A stretch of DNA of 64,000 bases. Origin: Bacillus subtilis subsp. subtilis (GTDB lineage: Bacteria; Pseudomonadota; Gammaproteobacteria; Xanthomonadales; Xanthomonadaceae). Under the pieces are notes generated by a model. That model searched no databases, was not told where the DNA came from, and saw only the letters and a list, made by a program, of their open reading frames with translations. Each line of letters starts with the position of its first letter. Positions within the stretch are counted from its first letter, which is position 1. The stretch lies in NCBI GenBank assembly GCA_021733645.1, contig JAHREJ010000007.1, positions 52,692-116,691 of the forward strand. Reading direction: 5' to 3'. Below, piece after piece: positions 36,105-46,376 of this stretch. The position numbers were made by a program, and so were the translations under genes.

Positions 36105-37604
36105 ATGCCTCCCGAGCTGACAGCCGCCCTGACGCTCTGCCGCAACCTGCCCTCGCCGCCCGGTATTGCCCTGCGCATCATCGAACTGGCCCAGGACCCG
36201 GAAGCGGACATCACCACCGCCGCCGACATCATCGCCATCGACATGGCGTTGAGCGCGCGCATGCTGCGCATTGCCAATTCCCCCCTGTATGCCAGCCGCC
36301 GCCGGATCGAGAATCTCGGCCAGGCGCTGACCATGCTTGGCCTGAATGCCACCGTCAGCCTCGCCCTCGGATTCACCGTCACCCAGGGCCTCACCGCCGC
36401 TGGCGACGGCCAGGACCTGCGCGAGCGCGCCTGGCGCCGCAGCATTCTCAGCGCCCTGGCCGCCAGCCTGCTCGGCCAGGCCCGCGGCCTGCGCAAGGCC
36501 GAAGAACTGATGCTGGCCGGCCTGCTGCAGGATCTTGGCATTCTGGTGCTGGCCCAGTCGCAACCGGACACCTACCTGCCGCTGCTGCGCCAGGCCGCGC
36601 ACAACGATGCGCTGGTCGCGCTCGAACGCGAGCACCTGCAGTGCACCCACGCCGATGTGGGTGCCTGGATGGCCGAACAGTGGGACCTGCCGCGCTACCT
36701 GGTGGACAGCATCGCGCGCAGCGAATCGCCGTCGGCCACCGAAGACAACTTCCAGGCCTGCGTTGCCCTGTCCGGCGCCGTCGCCGACATCTGGCTCAAC
36801 CCCGACGCCGATGCCGCGCGCGAACACGCCCTGGCCCTGGTCAATGAAACGCTGCAGCTGGACAGCGCCCAGTTCGACCAGGTGCTGGCACGCATCAGCG
36901 AGGCCCTGCCCGACATCAGCGCCCTGTTCGAAACGCCCCTGCTGTCGCCCTCGCGCGTGCAGCAGCTGATCGACCACGCCCAGGAACTGGCCACCCTGCG
37001 CAACCTGCGCGAAATGCAGGATGCCGCCCAGGCCCGCCAGCGTGCCGACGAGTTCGAAGCGCGCGCCAACCGCCTGGCCGAACAGGCCCACCGCGACGCC
37101 CTCACCGGCGTGCTCAACCGGCGCCAGCTGGAAGCGGTGCTGGAGCAGGAATTCCTGCGCGCCACCCGCCACGGCTGGCCACTGTCGGTGGCCTTCATCG
37201 ACCTGGACGACTTCAAGAAGATCAACGATGCCCACGGCCACCTGATGGGCGACCAGGTGTTGCGCGCGTTTGCCGGCAAGCTGCAGGAACAGCTGCGCAA
37301 CAGCGACACCGTGGCCCGTTTCGGGGGCGAGGAGTTCATCGCGCTGCTGCCCAACACCACCGAGCCGGTCGCCCTGGAAGTGGTGCGCCGGGTGCTGGCC
37401 AACATCGTCAACACGCCAATGGCCGAAGTGGCCGACGGACAGCTGTTCGTCACCTTCTCGGCGGGCGTTGCCACCCAAGGGGGCTATGAGCGTTTTGCCG
37501 ACGTTCAGGACTTGTTGAAGGCCGCCGACGACGTGCTTTACCGCTCCAAGAACCTGGGCCGCAACCGCGTCATCGCGCGTTCGCCGGGCACCACCCCGGC
37601 CTGA
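36105..37604 (+). CDS. HDOD-GGDEF signalling protein, probable diguanylate cyclase
   Basis: 499 residues. An N-terminal HDOD domain (about 5-210; LPSPPGIALRIIELAQDPEA, ADIIAIDMALSARMLRIANS) is joined by a short coiled coil (AARQRADEFEARANRLAEQ-like) to a C-terminal GGDEF domain (about 335-495). The active site is GGEEF, and an RNSD inhibitory I-site sits five residues before TVARF's end, so it should make cyclic di-GMP with product feedback. HDOD lacks HD metal residues and serves as sensor or scaffold. A TTG start at 36078 is possible; ATG 36105 is preferred. Confidence 0.92.
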   Translation: MPPELTAALTLCRNLPSPPGIALRIIELAQDPEADITTAADIIAIDMALSARMLRIANSPLYASRRRIENLGQALTMLGLNATVSLALGFTVTQGLTAAGDGQDLRERAWRRSILSALAASLLGQARGLRKAEELMLAGLLQDLGILVLAQSQPDTYLPLLRQAAHNDALVALEREHLQCTHADVGAWMAEQWDLPRYLVDSIARSESPSATEDNFQACVALSGAVADIWLNPDADAAREHALALVNETLQLDSAQFDQVLARISEALPDISALFETPLLSPSRVQQLIDHAQELATLRNLREMQDAAQARQRADEFEARANRLAEQAHRDALTGVLNRRQLEAVLEQEFLRATRHGWPLSVAFIDLDDFKKINDAHGHLMGDQVLRAFAGKLQEQLRNSDTVARFGGEEFIALLPNTTEPVALEVVRRVLANIVNTPMAEVADGQLFVTFSAGVATQGGYERFADVQDLLKAADDVLYRSKNLGRNRVIARSPGTTPA

Positions 37605-37727
37605 CACGGCCCCCGGCGCAGCCCCGGCAACATCGCCGGGCCCGCGCCGCAGCGCAGCAAAATAAACCCACGGTCAGACCCGGCTTCCAGTAGAATTCCC
37701 GCGTTTTCCACGCATCCAGAGGTCACC

Positions 37728-38459
37728 ATGTCCAGTCTTTCCTATCGCCGCATCCTGCTGAAAGTTTCCGGGGAGGCGCTGATGGGAGACGAGGACTACG
37801 GCATCGACCCCAAGGTCATCAACCGCCTGGCCCGTGAAGTGATCGAAGCCCAGCAGGCCGGCGCGGAAGTGGCCCTGGTCATCGGCGGCGGCAACATCTT
37901 CCGCGGTGCCGGCCTGGCCGCTGGCGGCATGGACCGCGTCACCGGCGACCAGATGGGCATGCTGGCCACCGTGATCAACGCGCTGGCCATGCAGGACGCG
38001 CTGGAGAAGCTCGGCGCCAAGGCGCGTGTGATGAGCGCCATCAAGATCAACGACGTGTGCGAGGACTACATCCGCCGCCGCGCCATCCGCCACCTTGAAA
38101 AGGGCCGCCTGGTGATCTTCGCCGCCGGCGTCGGCAGCCCGTTCTTCACCACCGACTCCGGCGCGGCCCTGCGCGCGATCGAGATCGGCGCGGACCTGCT
38201 GCTGAAGGCCACCAAGGTGGACGGCGTGTACGACAAGGACCCCAACAAGTACAGCGATGCGGTCCGCTTTGACAGCCTGACCTACGACGAAGTGATCCGC
38301 CGTGGCCTGGAAGTGATGGACACCGCCGCCTTCGCGCTGGCGCGCGACAGCGACCTGCCGCTGCGCGTCTTCGACATGGGCCAGCCGGGTGAACTGCTGA
38401 AGATCCTGCACGGCGACAACATCGGCACGCTGGTGCGCGGTCGCGACCAGGCTGCCTGA
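37728..38459 (+). CDS. pyrH: UMP kinase
   Basis: A 243-residue hexameric kinase that phosphorylates UMP to UDP. Motifs: [31 protein letters not shown], and [13 protein letters not shown] near the C-terminal half. Preceded by a TAGAAT box near 37691. In the usual place between tsf and frr, though two extra genes and repeats separate it from tsf. Confidence 0.98.
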   Translation: MSSLSYRRILLKVSGEALMGDEDYGIDPKVINRLAREVIEAQQAGAEVALVIGGGNIFRGAGLAAGGMDRVTGDQMGMLATVINALAMQDALEKLGAKARVMSAIKINDVCEDYIRRRAIRHLEKGRLVIFAAGVGSPFFTTDSGAALRAIEIGADLLLKATKVDGVYDKDPNKYSDAVRFDSLTYDEVIRRGLEVMDTAAFALARDSDLPLRVFDMGQPGELLKILHGDNIGTLVRGRDQAA

Positions 38460-38475
38460 ACGAAGCAGTCATCCC

Positions 38476-38498
38476 GGGAGCCGGCCAGCGGTCGGCAC
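38476..38498 (+). repeat. REP-like half palindrome
   Basis: GGGAGCCGGCCAGCGGTCGG and CAC after it, the body of a GTAG REP without an intact GTAG head. A related fragment GGCCAACGGCC lies at 38528. Confidence 0.55.
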
Positions 38499-38572
38499 CA
38501 TCGGGCATGCGGGGGATGCGGGGCGTCGGCCAACGGCCGCCCCCGATAAGGCGGCCTACCCCCTTATTCGCC

Positions 38573-38578
38573 TATAAT
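38573..38578 (+). promoter_or_regulatory. -10 box before frr
   Basis: A perfect TATAAT 35 bp before the frr ATG. No good -35 is seen 16-18 bp upstream, so the promoter may be extended or weak. Confidence 0.5.
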
Positions 38579-38612
38579 CGCCCGATTACCAGTTACATCC
38601 AGGATTCGGGCG

Positions 38613-39170
38613 ATGCTCAACGATATCAAGCAGGACGCGCAGACGCGCATGGCCAAGAGCATCGATGCTCTGAAGCACACCCTTACCTCCATCCGCACCG
38701 GCCGCGCCTCGCCGGCGCTGCTGGACCGCATCACCGTCAAGGCCTACGGCACCGATACCCCCCTGAACCAGGTGGCGTCGATCAGCGTGTCCGAAGGCCA
38801 TTCGCTGGTGATCACCCTGTTCGACAAGGGCATGATCAAGGACGTCGAGAAGGCCATCTATGCCTCCGACCTGGGCCTGACCCCCAACGTGGCCGGCACC
38901 GTGATCCGCCTCAACCTGCCGCCGCCGACCGAAGAGCGCCGCAAGGAGCTGGGCAAGCAGGTGCAGAAGGAAGGCGAAGGCGCCAAGATCGCCATCCGCA
39001 ACATCCGCCAGGACGCCAACAAGGCCATCGCCACCCTGATCAAGGACAAGGCGATCAGCGAAGACGACAAGAAGCGCGGCGAAGACGACATCCAGAAGCT
39101 GACCGACAAGTCCATCAAGGACGTCGAAAGTGTTGTCGCCGAAAAAGAAAAGGAACTGATGTCGGTCTGA
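38613..39170 (+). CDS. frr: Ribosome recycling factor
   Basis: 185 residues, same length as E. coli RRF. Splits post-termination ribosomes with EF-G. Conserved: LTSIRTGRASPALLDRI, NLPPPTEERRKELGKQV, NIRQDANKAI. Followed 5 bp later by uppS. Confidence 0.98.
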   Translation: MLNDIKQDAQTRMAKSIDALKHTLTSIRTGRASPALLDRITVKAYGTDTPLNQVASISVSEGHSLVITLFDKGMIKDVEKAIYASDLGLTPNVAGTVIRLNLPPPTEERRKELGKQVQKEGEGAKIAIRNIRQDANKAIATLIKDKAISEDDKKRGEDDIQKLTDKSIKDVESVVAEKEKELMSV

Positions 39171-39175
39171 GCCCC

Positions 39176-39946
39176 ATGTCCCAGGCCCCGACCTCCAGCA
39201 TGCCTGCGCCGGTGCCGCGCCACGTTGCCATCATCATGGATGGCAACGGGCGCTGGGCACAGAAGCGACGCCGCCCGCGCCTGATCGGCCATCGGGCCGG
39301 TGCGCGCGCGGTCAACCGCACCATCGATTTCTGCCTGGAACGCGGCATCGCCGCGTTGACCCTGTTCGCCTTCTCCAGTGAAAACTGGGGCCGGCCGAGC
39401 GATGAAGTCGACGCGCTGATGAAGCTGTTCCTCAATGCACTCGACCGCGAAGTGGACGAGCTGCATCGGCGTGGCGTGCGCGTGCGCTTCATCGGCGAAC
39501 GCGAGCGCTTCGGCGCCGGGCTGGTCAGCCGCATGCAGCTGGCCGAACAACGCACCGCCGACAACCGCGCCATGACCCTGAACATCGCGGCCAGCTACGG
39601 CGGTCGTCAGGACATCGCGCGTGCCGCGCGCGAGCTTGCCGCCGAAGTGGCCGCGGGCCGCCTGCTGCCCGAACAGATCGACGAAGCGATGCTGTCCAGC
39701 CGGGTCGCGCTGGCCGACCTGCCGCCGCCGGATCTGTTCATCCGTACCGGCGGTGACACCCGCATCAGCAACTTCCTGCTGTGGCAGCTGGCCTATACCG
39801 AACTGTGGTTCACCGACGTGCTGTGGCCCGAGTTCGATGCCACCGTCCTGCAGCAGGCGCTGGACGCCTATGCTGCCCGTGAACGCCGCTTCGGCCTGAC
39901 CAGCGCCCAGATCGCCGCCCTGGCCACCGAGACGTCAACCCCATGA
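39176..39946 (+). CDS. uppS: Undecaprenyl diphosphate synthase
   Basis: A 256-residue cis-prenyltransferase that makes the C55 carrier for peptidoglycan and O-antigen. Signature [14 protein letters not shown] with catalytic Asp22, FSSENWGRP, and [20 protein letters not shown]. Shares 4 bp with cdsA. Confidence 0.97.
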   Translation: MSQAPTSSMPAPVPRHVAIIMDGNGRWAQKRRRPRLIGHRAGARAVNRTIDFCLERGIAALTLFAFSSENWGRPSDEVDALMKLFLNALDREVDELHRRGVRVRFIGERERFGAGLVSRMQLAEQRTADNRAMTLNIAASYGGRQDIARAARELAAEVAAGRLLPEQIDEAMLSSRVALADLPPPDLFIRTGGDTRISNFLLWQLAYTELWFTDVLWPEFDATVLQQALDAYAARERRFGLTSAQIAALATETSTP

Positions 39947-40767
39947 CCAAAACCCGAGTCATCGCCGCGCTGATCATGGCGCCGGTCGCCATCGCGGCCA
40001 TCCTGCTGCTGCCCACCCAGTGGCTGGCTGCCGCCGCTGCCGCCGTGTTCCTGATCGGCCTGTGGGAATGGCTGAAGCTGGCCGACGTCGACGACACCCT
40101 CGCCCGCACCGTGCTGCTGGTGCTGAACCTGCTGCTGATGGTGCTGATGGTGTGGGCCGGCGACGGCTCGCTGGTGCTGTACCAGATCGCCGCGCTGGTG
40201 GGCATCGCCTGGTGGCTGATGGCACTGCTCTGGCTGCGCTTCTTCACCTTCGGCGCCAGCCCCAGCAGCCCGGCGCGCGCGCTGAAGCTGTTGGCCGGCA
40301 CCCTGGCCATTGTTCCGGCCTGGGCCTCGCTGGTGTTGATCCATACCAGCGGCAGCAACGGCCACTTGTGGCTGCTCACCGCGCTGGCCGTGGTGTGGGC
40401 GGCCGATTCGGGCGCCTACTTCGCCGGCCGCACCTTCGGCCGCACCAAGCTGGCGCCGCGCATCAGCCCGAACAAGACCTGGGAAGGCCTGGCCGGCGGC
40501 ATGGTCGCCGGGTTGGCCGTCGCACTGGGCTTTGGCTACATGGCCGGGGTCGACAACGCCCACGTGCTCGGCCTGGTCATCACCGCCGTGGTCACCGTGT
40601 TCGCCTCGGTGCTGGGCGATCTGTACGAAAGCCTGATCAAGCGCCACGCCGGTGCCAAGGACTCGGGCCACATCATTCCCGGCCACGGTGGCGTGCTGGA
40701 TCGCATCGACGGCGTGCTTGCCGCCCTGCCGGTGTTCGCGCTGGGCAAGGAAATCTTCGGATTCTGA
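39943..40767 (+). CDS. cdsA: Phosphatidate cytidylyltransferase
   Basis: A 274-residue inner-membrane enzyme making CDP-diacylglycerol. About eight hydrophobic segments and the C-terminal signature region [36 protein letters not shown] with its Asp pair. ATGA overlap with uppS; dxr starts 2 bp after the stop. Confidence 0.97.
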   Translation: MTKTRVIAALIMAPVAIAAILLLPTQWLAAAAAAVFLIGLWEWLKLADVDDTLARTVLLVLNLLLMVLMVWAGDGSLVLYQIAALVGIAWWLMALLWLRFFTFGASPSSPARALKLLAGTLAIVPAWASLVLIHTSGSNGHLWLLTALAVVWAADSGAYFAGRTFGRTKLAPRISPNKTWEGLAGGMVAGLAVALGFGYMAGVDNAHVLGLVITAVVTVFASVLGDLYESLIKRHAGAKDSGHIIPGHGGVLDRIDGVLAALPVFALGKEIFGF

Positions 40768-40769
40768 AC

Positions 40770-41960
40770 ATGGATGCTGTGAACGCCCCCCGCCAGGTGG
40801 CCGTGTTTGGCGCGACCGGCTCGATCGGCGCCTCGGCGCTGGATGTGATCGCCCGCCACCCGGACCGCTACCGCGCCTACGCGCTGGCCGCCGGCCGGCA
40901 AGTGCAGGCGCTGGTTGCCTTGTGCGTGACGCACCGGCCCGCGCACGCGGTGATCGCCGACGAAACCCTGTTTGGCGCGCTTCGCGATGGCCTGCGTGCC
41001 GCCGGCCTGGCCACCCAGGCCCATGCCGGTGCTGACGCACTGGACCAACTGGCTGCCAGTGCCGGATGCGACACCGTGGTCGCCGCCATCGTCGGTGCTG
41101 CCGGGTTGTCCTCCACCCTGGCCGCGGCCCGGGCCGGCAAGCGCATCCTGCTGGCCAACAAGGAATCGCTGGTGCTGGCCGGCGAATTGCTGATGCGTCA
41201 GGCAGCAGCTGCCGGTGCCGAGATCATCCCGATCGACAGCGAGCACAGCGCCATCTTCCAGTGCCTGCGTTCGCGCGATGCCAGCCTGGAGGGCGCCGGC
41301 GTGCGCCGGATCCTGCTGACCGCCTCCGGTGGCCCGTTCCGCGGCCGCCGCCGTGCCGAGCTGGCCCAGGTCACGCCCGCCCAGGCAGTGGCCCACCCGA
41401 AATGGTCGATGGGCCCGAAGATCTCGGTCGATTCGGCGACGTTGATGAACAAGGGGCTGGAAGTCATCGAGGCCCACCACCTGTTCAACGTGCCCGGCCA
41501 ACGCATCGAGGTGCTGGTACACCCGCAGAGCCTGGTGCATTCGCTGGTGGAGTTCGTGGACGGCTCCACCCTGGCCCAGCTCGGCCTGCCGGACATGCGC
41601 ACCACCCTGGCCGTGGGCCTGGGTTGGCCGCAGCGGATCGAATCGGGGGTAGGCGGGCTGGACCTGCTGGCCCAGGGCCGGCTGGATTTCGAGGCCCCTG
41701 ACAACGACGCGTTCCCCTGCCTGGGCCTGGCCTGGCAGGCGATGGCCGCCGGCGGTACTGCGCCGGCGATCCTCAACGCCGCCAATGAAGTCGCTGTTTC
41801 AGCATTTCTTCAGGATAAAGTCGCTTTCCTTGCCATTCCGGCACTGGTGGCTAACGCTCTGTCAACACTGTCAGTCGAGTCCGCCGATACACTGGAGGTC
41901 CTGCTGGCCGCCGACCAGCGCGCCCGCCTGATCACCCAAGCCGCCATCGACCACGCCTGA
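40770..41960 (+). CDS. dxr: 1-deoxy-D-xylulose 5-phosphate reductoisomerase
   Basis: A 396-residue enzyme, the second step of the MEP isoprenoid pathway, NADPH dependent. Motifs: [15 protein letters not shown] (cofactor), [24 protein letters not shown] (metal and substrate), [20 protein letters not shown]. It directly precedes rseP, as in most gammaproteobacteria. Confidence 0.98.
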   Translation: MDAVNAPRQVAVFGATGSIGASALDVIARHPDRYRAYALAAGRQVQALVALCVTHRPAHAVIADETLFGALRDGLRAAGLATQAHAGADALDQLAASAGCDTVVAAIVGAAGLSSTLAAARAGKRILLANKESLVLAGELLMRQAAAAGAEIIPIDSEHSAIFQCLRSRDASLEGAGVRRILLTASGGPFRGRRRAELAQVTPAQAVAHPKWSMGPKISVDSATLMNKGLEVIEAHHLFNVPGQRIEVLVHPQSLVHSLVEFVDGSTLAQLGLPDMRTTLAVGLGWPQRIESGVGGLDLLAQGRLDFEAPDNDAFPCLGLAWQAMAAGGTAPAILNAANEVAVSAFLQDKVAFLAIPALVANALSTLSVESADTLEVLLAADQRARLITQAAIDHA

Positions 41961-41994
41961 ATGCCCTTCCCGCCCTTCTCCAGCACTGTCCATC

Positions 41995-43353
41995 ATGGGT
42001 GAATTCCTCGGATCCGTCTGGTGGATGATCGTCAGCCTTGGCGTGCTGGTGACCTTCCATGAATTCGGCCACTACTGGGTGGCACGCCGCTGCGGGGTGA
42101 AGGTCCTGCGCTTCTCGGTCGGCTTTGGCCGCCCCCTGTGGATGCGCCGCAACCGCGAAGGCACCGAATTCGCCATTGCCGCCATCCCGCTCGGCGGCTA
42201 CGTGAAGATGCTCGACGAGCGCGAAGTGGAGGTGCATCCGCACGAACGCCACCAGGCGTTCAACCACAAGACCGTGTGGCAGCGCATCGCGATCGTGGCC
42301 GCCGGCCCGGCGGCCAACCTGCTGCTGTGCATCGCCCTGCTCTGGGCGATGTTCGTGCTGGGCAAGCAGGACTATTCCCCCACCATCGGCCGCACAAGCG
42401 GCATGGCCCAGGCTGCCGGGCTGCAGTCCGGCGACCGCCTGATCAGCGTGGACGCGCGCAGCGTGGTGACCGCCGGCCAGGCCAGCATGGCCCTGACCAC
42501 CGCGGCTATGGACCGCCACGACGCCCGGCTGGAAGTGCTCGACGCCCAGGACCGGGTGCAGACCCGCGTGCTGCCGCTGTCGCAACTGCCGCAGGGTTTC
42601 GACGAGCGCCGCGTGCCGGTGCTGGCCGGGCTCACCTGGCAGTTCTGGCTGCAGCCGGCCCTGGTTGAAAAGGTGGTCCCCGACTCGGCCGCCCAGGGCG
42701 TGCTGCTGCCGGGCGACCTGATCGTGGCGGTGGACGGCCAGCGTATCGATGCCATCGACCAGGTCTTCACTGAAATCCACACGCTGGGCAAGCGCGGCGG
42801 GCCGGGCATGATCGAAGTGCTGCGCGGTGGCGAACGCCTGGCGCTGGAAATCACCCCCCGCCAGGGCAAGGACGGGCGGGGCCAGCCCACCTGGCAGATC
42901 GGGATCGGCTTTGCCCAGGCCAGCGCCCCGGCCTACGATGCCCAGCTCAAATACGGCCCCTTGGCGGCACTGCCGGTGGCCCTGCGCGAAACCGCGCGGA
43001 TGGCCGGTGATTCGCTGGGCATGATGCGCCGCATCGTCACCGGCAATGCCTCGCTGCAGAACATTTCCGGCCCGGTCACCATCGCCCGGGTGGCCAATGT
43101 CTCGGCCCAGCGCGGGCTGGACTGGTTCCTGTTCTTCCTGGCCCTGCTGTCGCTGAGCCTGTGCATCATCAACCTGTTGCCCATCCCCATCTTGGACGGC
43201 GGGCACCTGCTGTATTACCTTATTGAGTTGGTCAAGGGCAGCCCGCTGAGCGAGCGCGCCATGGCTGCCGGCCAGTACGTCGGGCTGGCGCTGCTGGCCG
43301 GGCTGATGGGCCTGGCGTTCTACAACGACATCCTCGGCCTGGCCGGGCGATGA
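41995..43353 (+). CDS. rseP: RseP site-2 intramembrane metalloprotease
   Basis: 452 residues. The zinc motif HEFGH sits in the first membrane segment (VTFHEFGHYWVARRCGVKV), two PDZ domains lie in the middle (about 115-310), and NLLPIPILDGGH in the third membrane segment supplies the other zinc ligand. Cleaves anti-sigma-E factor RseA after envelope stress. Adjacent to bamA, a sigma-E target. Confidence 0.97.
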   Translation: MGEFLGSVWWMIVSLGVLVTFHEFGHYWVARRCGVKVLRFSVGFGRPLWMRRNREGTEFAIAAIPLGGYVKMLDEREVEVHPHERHQAFNHKTVWQRIAIVAAGPAANLLLCIALLWAMFVLGKQDYSPTIGRTSGMAQAAGLQSGDRLISVDARSVVTAGQASMALTTAAMDRHDARLEVLDAQDRVQTRVLPLSQLPQGFDERRVPVLAGLTWQFWLQPALVEKVVPDSAAQGVLLPGDLIVAVDGQRIDAIDQVFTEIHTLGKRGGPGMIEVLRGGERLALEITPRQGKDGRGQPTWQIGIGFAQASAPAYDAQLKYGPLAALPVALRETARMAGDSLGMMRRIVTGNASLQNISGPVTIARVANVSAQRGLDWFLFFLALLSLSLCIINLLPIPILDGGHLLYYLIELVKGSPLSERAMAAGQYVGLALLAGLMGLAFYNDILGLAGR

Positions 43354-43426
43354 ACTTTTTTCCTTTTGTCGTCGTCTTATGCGCCGGCATCCCGCAACAT
43401 TGCATTCGACTCCAACCGGACGTGAC

Positions 43427-45847
43427 ATGACGCGACTCCCCAATCGCCGCCTGCTTGCCCTTGCACTCGCCGCCGGTTTCGGCGCGCCCGCCCTGGCCCA
43501 GGCAGCCGAGCCCTTCACCGTCAGCGACATCCGTGTCGATGGTCTGCAGCGCATCACCTCCGGTACCGTGTTCACCTACCTGCCGGTGGAACGTGGCGAA
43601 ACCCTGACCGACAACAAGGTCGGCGAGAGCATCCGTGCGCTGTACAAGACCGGCTTCTTCGAAGACGTGCAGCTGGATCGCCAGGGCAACATCCTGGTGG
43701 TCACGGTCAAGGAGCGCCCGGCGATCAATAAGTTGACCGTCACCGGCAACAAGGACATCAAGAGCGACCAGCTGCTCAAGGGCCTGAGCGACATCGGCCT
43801 GACCGAGGGCGGCACCTTCGACCGCCTGAGCCTGGACCGCGTGACCCAGGAGCTTCGCCGCCAGTACAACGACCGCGGCAAATACAACGTCGACATCACC
43901 CCGACGGTGAGCCCGCTGGACCGCAACCGCGTGGACATCACCATCGCGATCAAGGAAGGCAAAGCGGCCAAGATCCAGCACGTGAACCTGGTGGGCACCG
44001 AAAAGTTCGCCTCCCAGGACATCCTGGATATCTGGGAATCCAAGGAGCACAACTGGGCCTCGTGGTACCGCCGCGACGACCAGTACTCCAAGGAAAAACT
44101 GTCCGGCGACCTGGAGAAGCTCAATTCCTGGTACCTGGATCGCGGCTACGTGGACTTCAGCATCGATTCCACCCAGGTCTCGATCAGCCCCGACAAGCGC
44201 GACATGTTCATCACCGCCGGCGTGACCGAGGGTGAGCAGTACAAGATCTCCGACATCAAGGTCACCGGCGACACCATCCTGCCGCAGGAAGATGTCGAGC
44301 GCATGGTGATCCAGAAGTCCGGCGACACGTTCTCGCGTGCGCTGCTGGAATTCAGCTCGGACGCCATCACCAATTCGCTGTCCAACATCGGTTACGCCTT
44401 TGCCAAGGTCAACCCGATCCCGACCAGCAACCGCGCCGACCGCACCGTGGCGATCAACATGCAGGTCGTGCCGGGCCCGCGCGTGCAGGTGCGTCGCATC
44501 ACCTTCAAGGGCAACACCCGCACCTCCGACGAAGTGCTGCGTCGTGAAATGCGCCAGTTCGAAAACAGCTGGTACTCGCAGGCCGCGATCGATCGTTCCA
44601 AGATCCGCCTGCAGCGCCTGGGCTACTTCGAATCGGTCGACGTCGAAACGCCGCCGGTCACCGGCAGCAACGACCAGGTCGACGTGGTCTACAACGTCAA
44701 GGAAACCACCTCGGGCAGCTTCGTGTTCGGCCTGGGCTATTCGCAGTCCTACGGCATGACCACCTCGGTCCAGCTGTCGCAGAACAACTTCCTCGGCGGC
44801 GGCAACCGCGTGTCGGTCGAAGCCTCGCGCAGCAGCTACCTGCAGCGTTACGGTTTCAGCTACACCAACCCGTACTTCACCGATGACGGCGTGTCGCTGG
44901 GCTACAACCTGTCCTGGCGCGAACTGGATTACTCCGACTTCAACACTGCCCAGTACAACAGCACCAACCGCTCGGCGCAGATGGTGTTCGGCGTGCCGAT
45001 CACCGAGAACGACACCGTCTCGCTGATGCTGGGTATCGACAGCAACCAGATCAACACCTACCAGGGCTCGACCCCGCAGTCGATCATCGACTACATCGAC
45101 GCCATCGGTACCAAAACGTTCCACTCCTGGCGCAGCGAACTGGGCTGGGCCCGCGACACCCGCAACGACTACTTCATGCCGACCCGTGGTACGTACCAGC
45201 GTATCGGCCTGGAAACCACGTTGCCGGGTTCGACGATCGAGTACTACAAACTGAACTATCAGTTCTCCAAGTACTGGCCGATCATCCCGTCGCTGGTCAT
45301 CAATACCCGTGCCGAAATCGGCTACGGCGACAGCTATGGCAAGGACATCGTCCGCGACCTCTGCTACACCGCCCCGACCGCGGCCAACCCGAACCCGACC
45401 CAGACGGTGAACTGCAACTCCGCCTCGGCCGATTACGTGAAGACCGTTACCGCCACCGGCCTGCCGTTCTACGAGAACTTCTACGCCGGCGGCACCAACT
45501 CGGTGCGCGGCTTCGAGGACAACACCCTGGGCCCGCGTGAAGTCACCTCCGGCTACCCGAACGGCCAGCCGCTGGGTGGCTCGCTGAAGACCGTTGGCTC
45601 GGTCGAAGCCTACTTCCCGCGCCTGTTCGACAGCCCCTCGGCCCGCATCTCGGCCTTCGTCGACTTCGGTAACGTGTACAACGGCAGCAAGAACTTCAAG
45701 GCCAACGAGCTGCGCGTCTCCACCGGTGTGGCCCTGCTGTGGCGCGCCCCGGTCGGCCCGATCTCGATCAGCTACGCGTTCCCGCTGAAGAAGGAAGACG
45801 GCGACGAGATCGAGCGCCTCCAATTTACCTTCGGCGGTCAGTTCTGA
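43427..45847 (+). CDS. bamA: BamA outer-membrane protein assembly factor
   Basis: 806 residues. Signal peptide (LLALALAAGFGAPALAQA), five POTRA domains (about 24-425, first FTVSDIRVDGLQRITSGTVF), then a 16-strand barrel with the essential loop-6 motif VRGFEDNTLGPR and a C-terminal LQFTFGGQF whose terminal Phe is the barrel signal. The ATG at 43427 is chosen over 43379 because it starts the signal peptide. Confidence 0.98.
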   Translation: MTRLPNRRLLALALAAGFGAPALAQAAEPFTVSDIRVDGLQRITSGTVFTYLPVERGETLTDNKVGESIRALYKTGFFEDVQLDRQGNILVVTVKERPAINKLTVTGNKDIKSDQLLKGLSDIGLTEGGTFDRLSLDRVTQELRRQYNDRGKYNVDITPTVSPLDRNRVDITIAIKEGKAAKIQHVNLVGTEKFASQDILDIWESKEHNWASWYRRDDQYSKEKLSGDLEKLNSWYLDRGYVDFSIDSTQVSISPDKRDMFITAGVTEGEQYKISDIKVTGDTILPQEDVERMVIQKSGDTFSRALLEFSSDAITNSLSNIGYAFAKVNPIPTSNRADRTVAINMQVVPGPRVQVRRITFKGNTRTSDEVLRREMRQFENSWYSQAAIDRSKIRLQRLGYFESVDVETPPVTGSNDQVDVVYNVKETTSGSFVFGLGYSQSYGMTTSVQLSQNNFLGGGNRVSVEASRSSYLQRYGFSYTNPYFTDDGVSLGYNLSWRELDYSDFNTAQYNSTNRSAQMVFGVPITENDTVSLMLGIDSNQINTYQGSTPQSIIDYIDAIGTKTFHSWRSELGWARDTRNDYFMPTRGTYQRIGLETTLPGSTIEYYKLNYQFSKYWPIIPSLVINTRAEIGYGDSYGKDIVRDLCYTAPTAANPNPTQTVNCNSASADYVKTVTATGLPFYENFYAGGTNSVRGFEDNTLGPREVTSGYPNGQPLGGSLKTVGSVEAYFPRLFDSPSARISAFVDFGNVYNGSKNFKANELRVSTGVALLWRAPVGPISISYAFPLKKEDGDEIERLQFTFGGQF

Positions 45848-46002
45848 CCGACGAAGCTAAATTGCCCAAGGTTTGCGTTGCAAACCTTGGGGCCCACGAT
45901 GCTTCCTATCCCCCGCGCCGTTACGCATGCCATCCGTGGCATGCGCCCTTCGGGCCGTTGCATAGCAACGTTGGCAATCGCTCCTGCGATTCCCAGCGGC
46001 GC

Positions 46003-46028
46003 GGCCCCCTTAACAGAAGGGGGCCTTT
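46003..46028 (+). terminator. Hairpin after bamA
   Basis: GGCCCCCTT-AACAG-AAGGGGGCC followed by TTT: a 9 bp perfect stem with a short T-tail. Confidence 0.65.
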
Positions 46029-46047
46029 CCACCAGATGCGCTACGAG

Positions 46048-46073
46048 ACGCCGGGCTTTGCCCGGCGTTTTCG
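46048..46073 (+). terminator. Terminator after bamA
   Basis: ACGCCGGGC-TTT-GCCCGGCGT followed by TTTC. It implies that bamA transcription ends here and lpxD has its own promoter. Confidence 0.8.
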
Positions 46074-46168
46074 TTTGTGGTGCAGTGGCCACTCGCCGGT
46101 TGCGCGGGATGGTGGGAATTCCGTGCCGCCCAACGGTCGACACCTACTGTCGCGTGGCTCGGAGACGC

Positions 46169-46267
46169 GTAGTGCCGGCCGCTGGCCGGCTCCACGCAAC
46201 ACACGATCCCCGCTGGCGGTAGGTGGCACGGCCCATAGACCACCGCGTGGAGCCGGCCGGCGGCCGT
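46169..46267. repeat. Inverted pair of GTAG-type REPs
   Basis: GTAGTGCCGGCCGCTGGCCG at 46169 and an opposing GTGGAGCCGGCCGGCGGCCG at 46247, about 50 bp apart, upstream of lpxD. Confidence 0.75.
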
Positions 46268-46376
46268 CACGACCGCTGTGCTTGTGGACCGCTGTCTGGG
46301 CAAAGGCCGATAGCCCACCGGGAGGCAAGCCCCCGCCCCGCATGACCGAACCGGCGCCACACGGTAAACTTCCGCC

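Larger units (their letters stand above)
45848..46376. other. Gene-free gap between bamA and lpxD (no skp)
   Basis: 529 bp with no credible gene; skp/ompH, found here in enteric bacteria, is absent. It contains hairpins CCAAGGTTTGC-GTT-GCAAACCTTGG (45866-45890) and CGCATGCCA-TCCG-TGGCATGCG (45924-45945), two terminators and a divergent pair of REPs. Confidence 0.75.
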
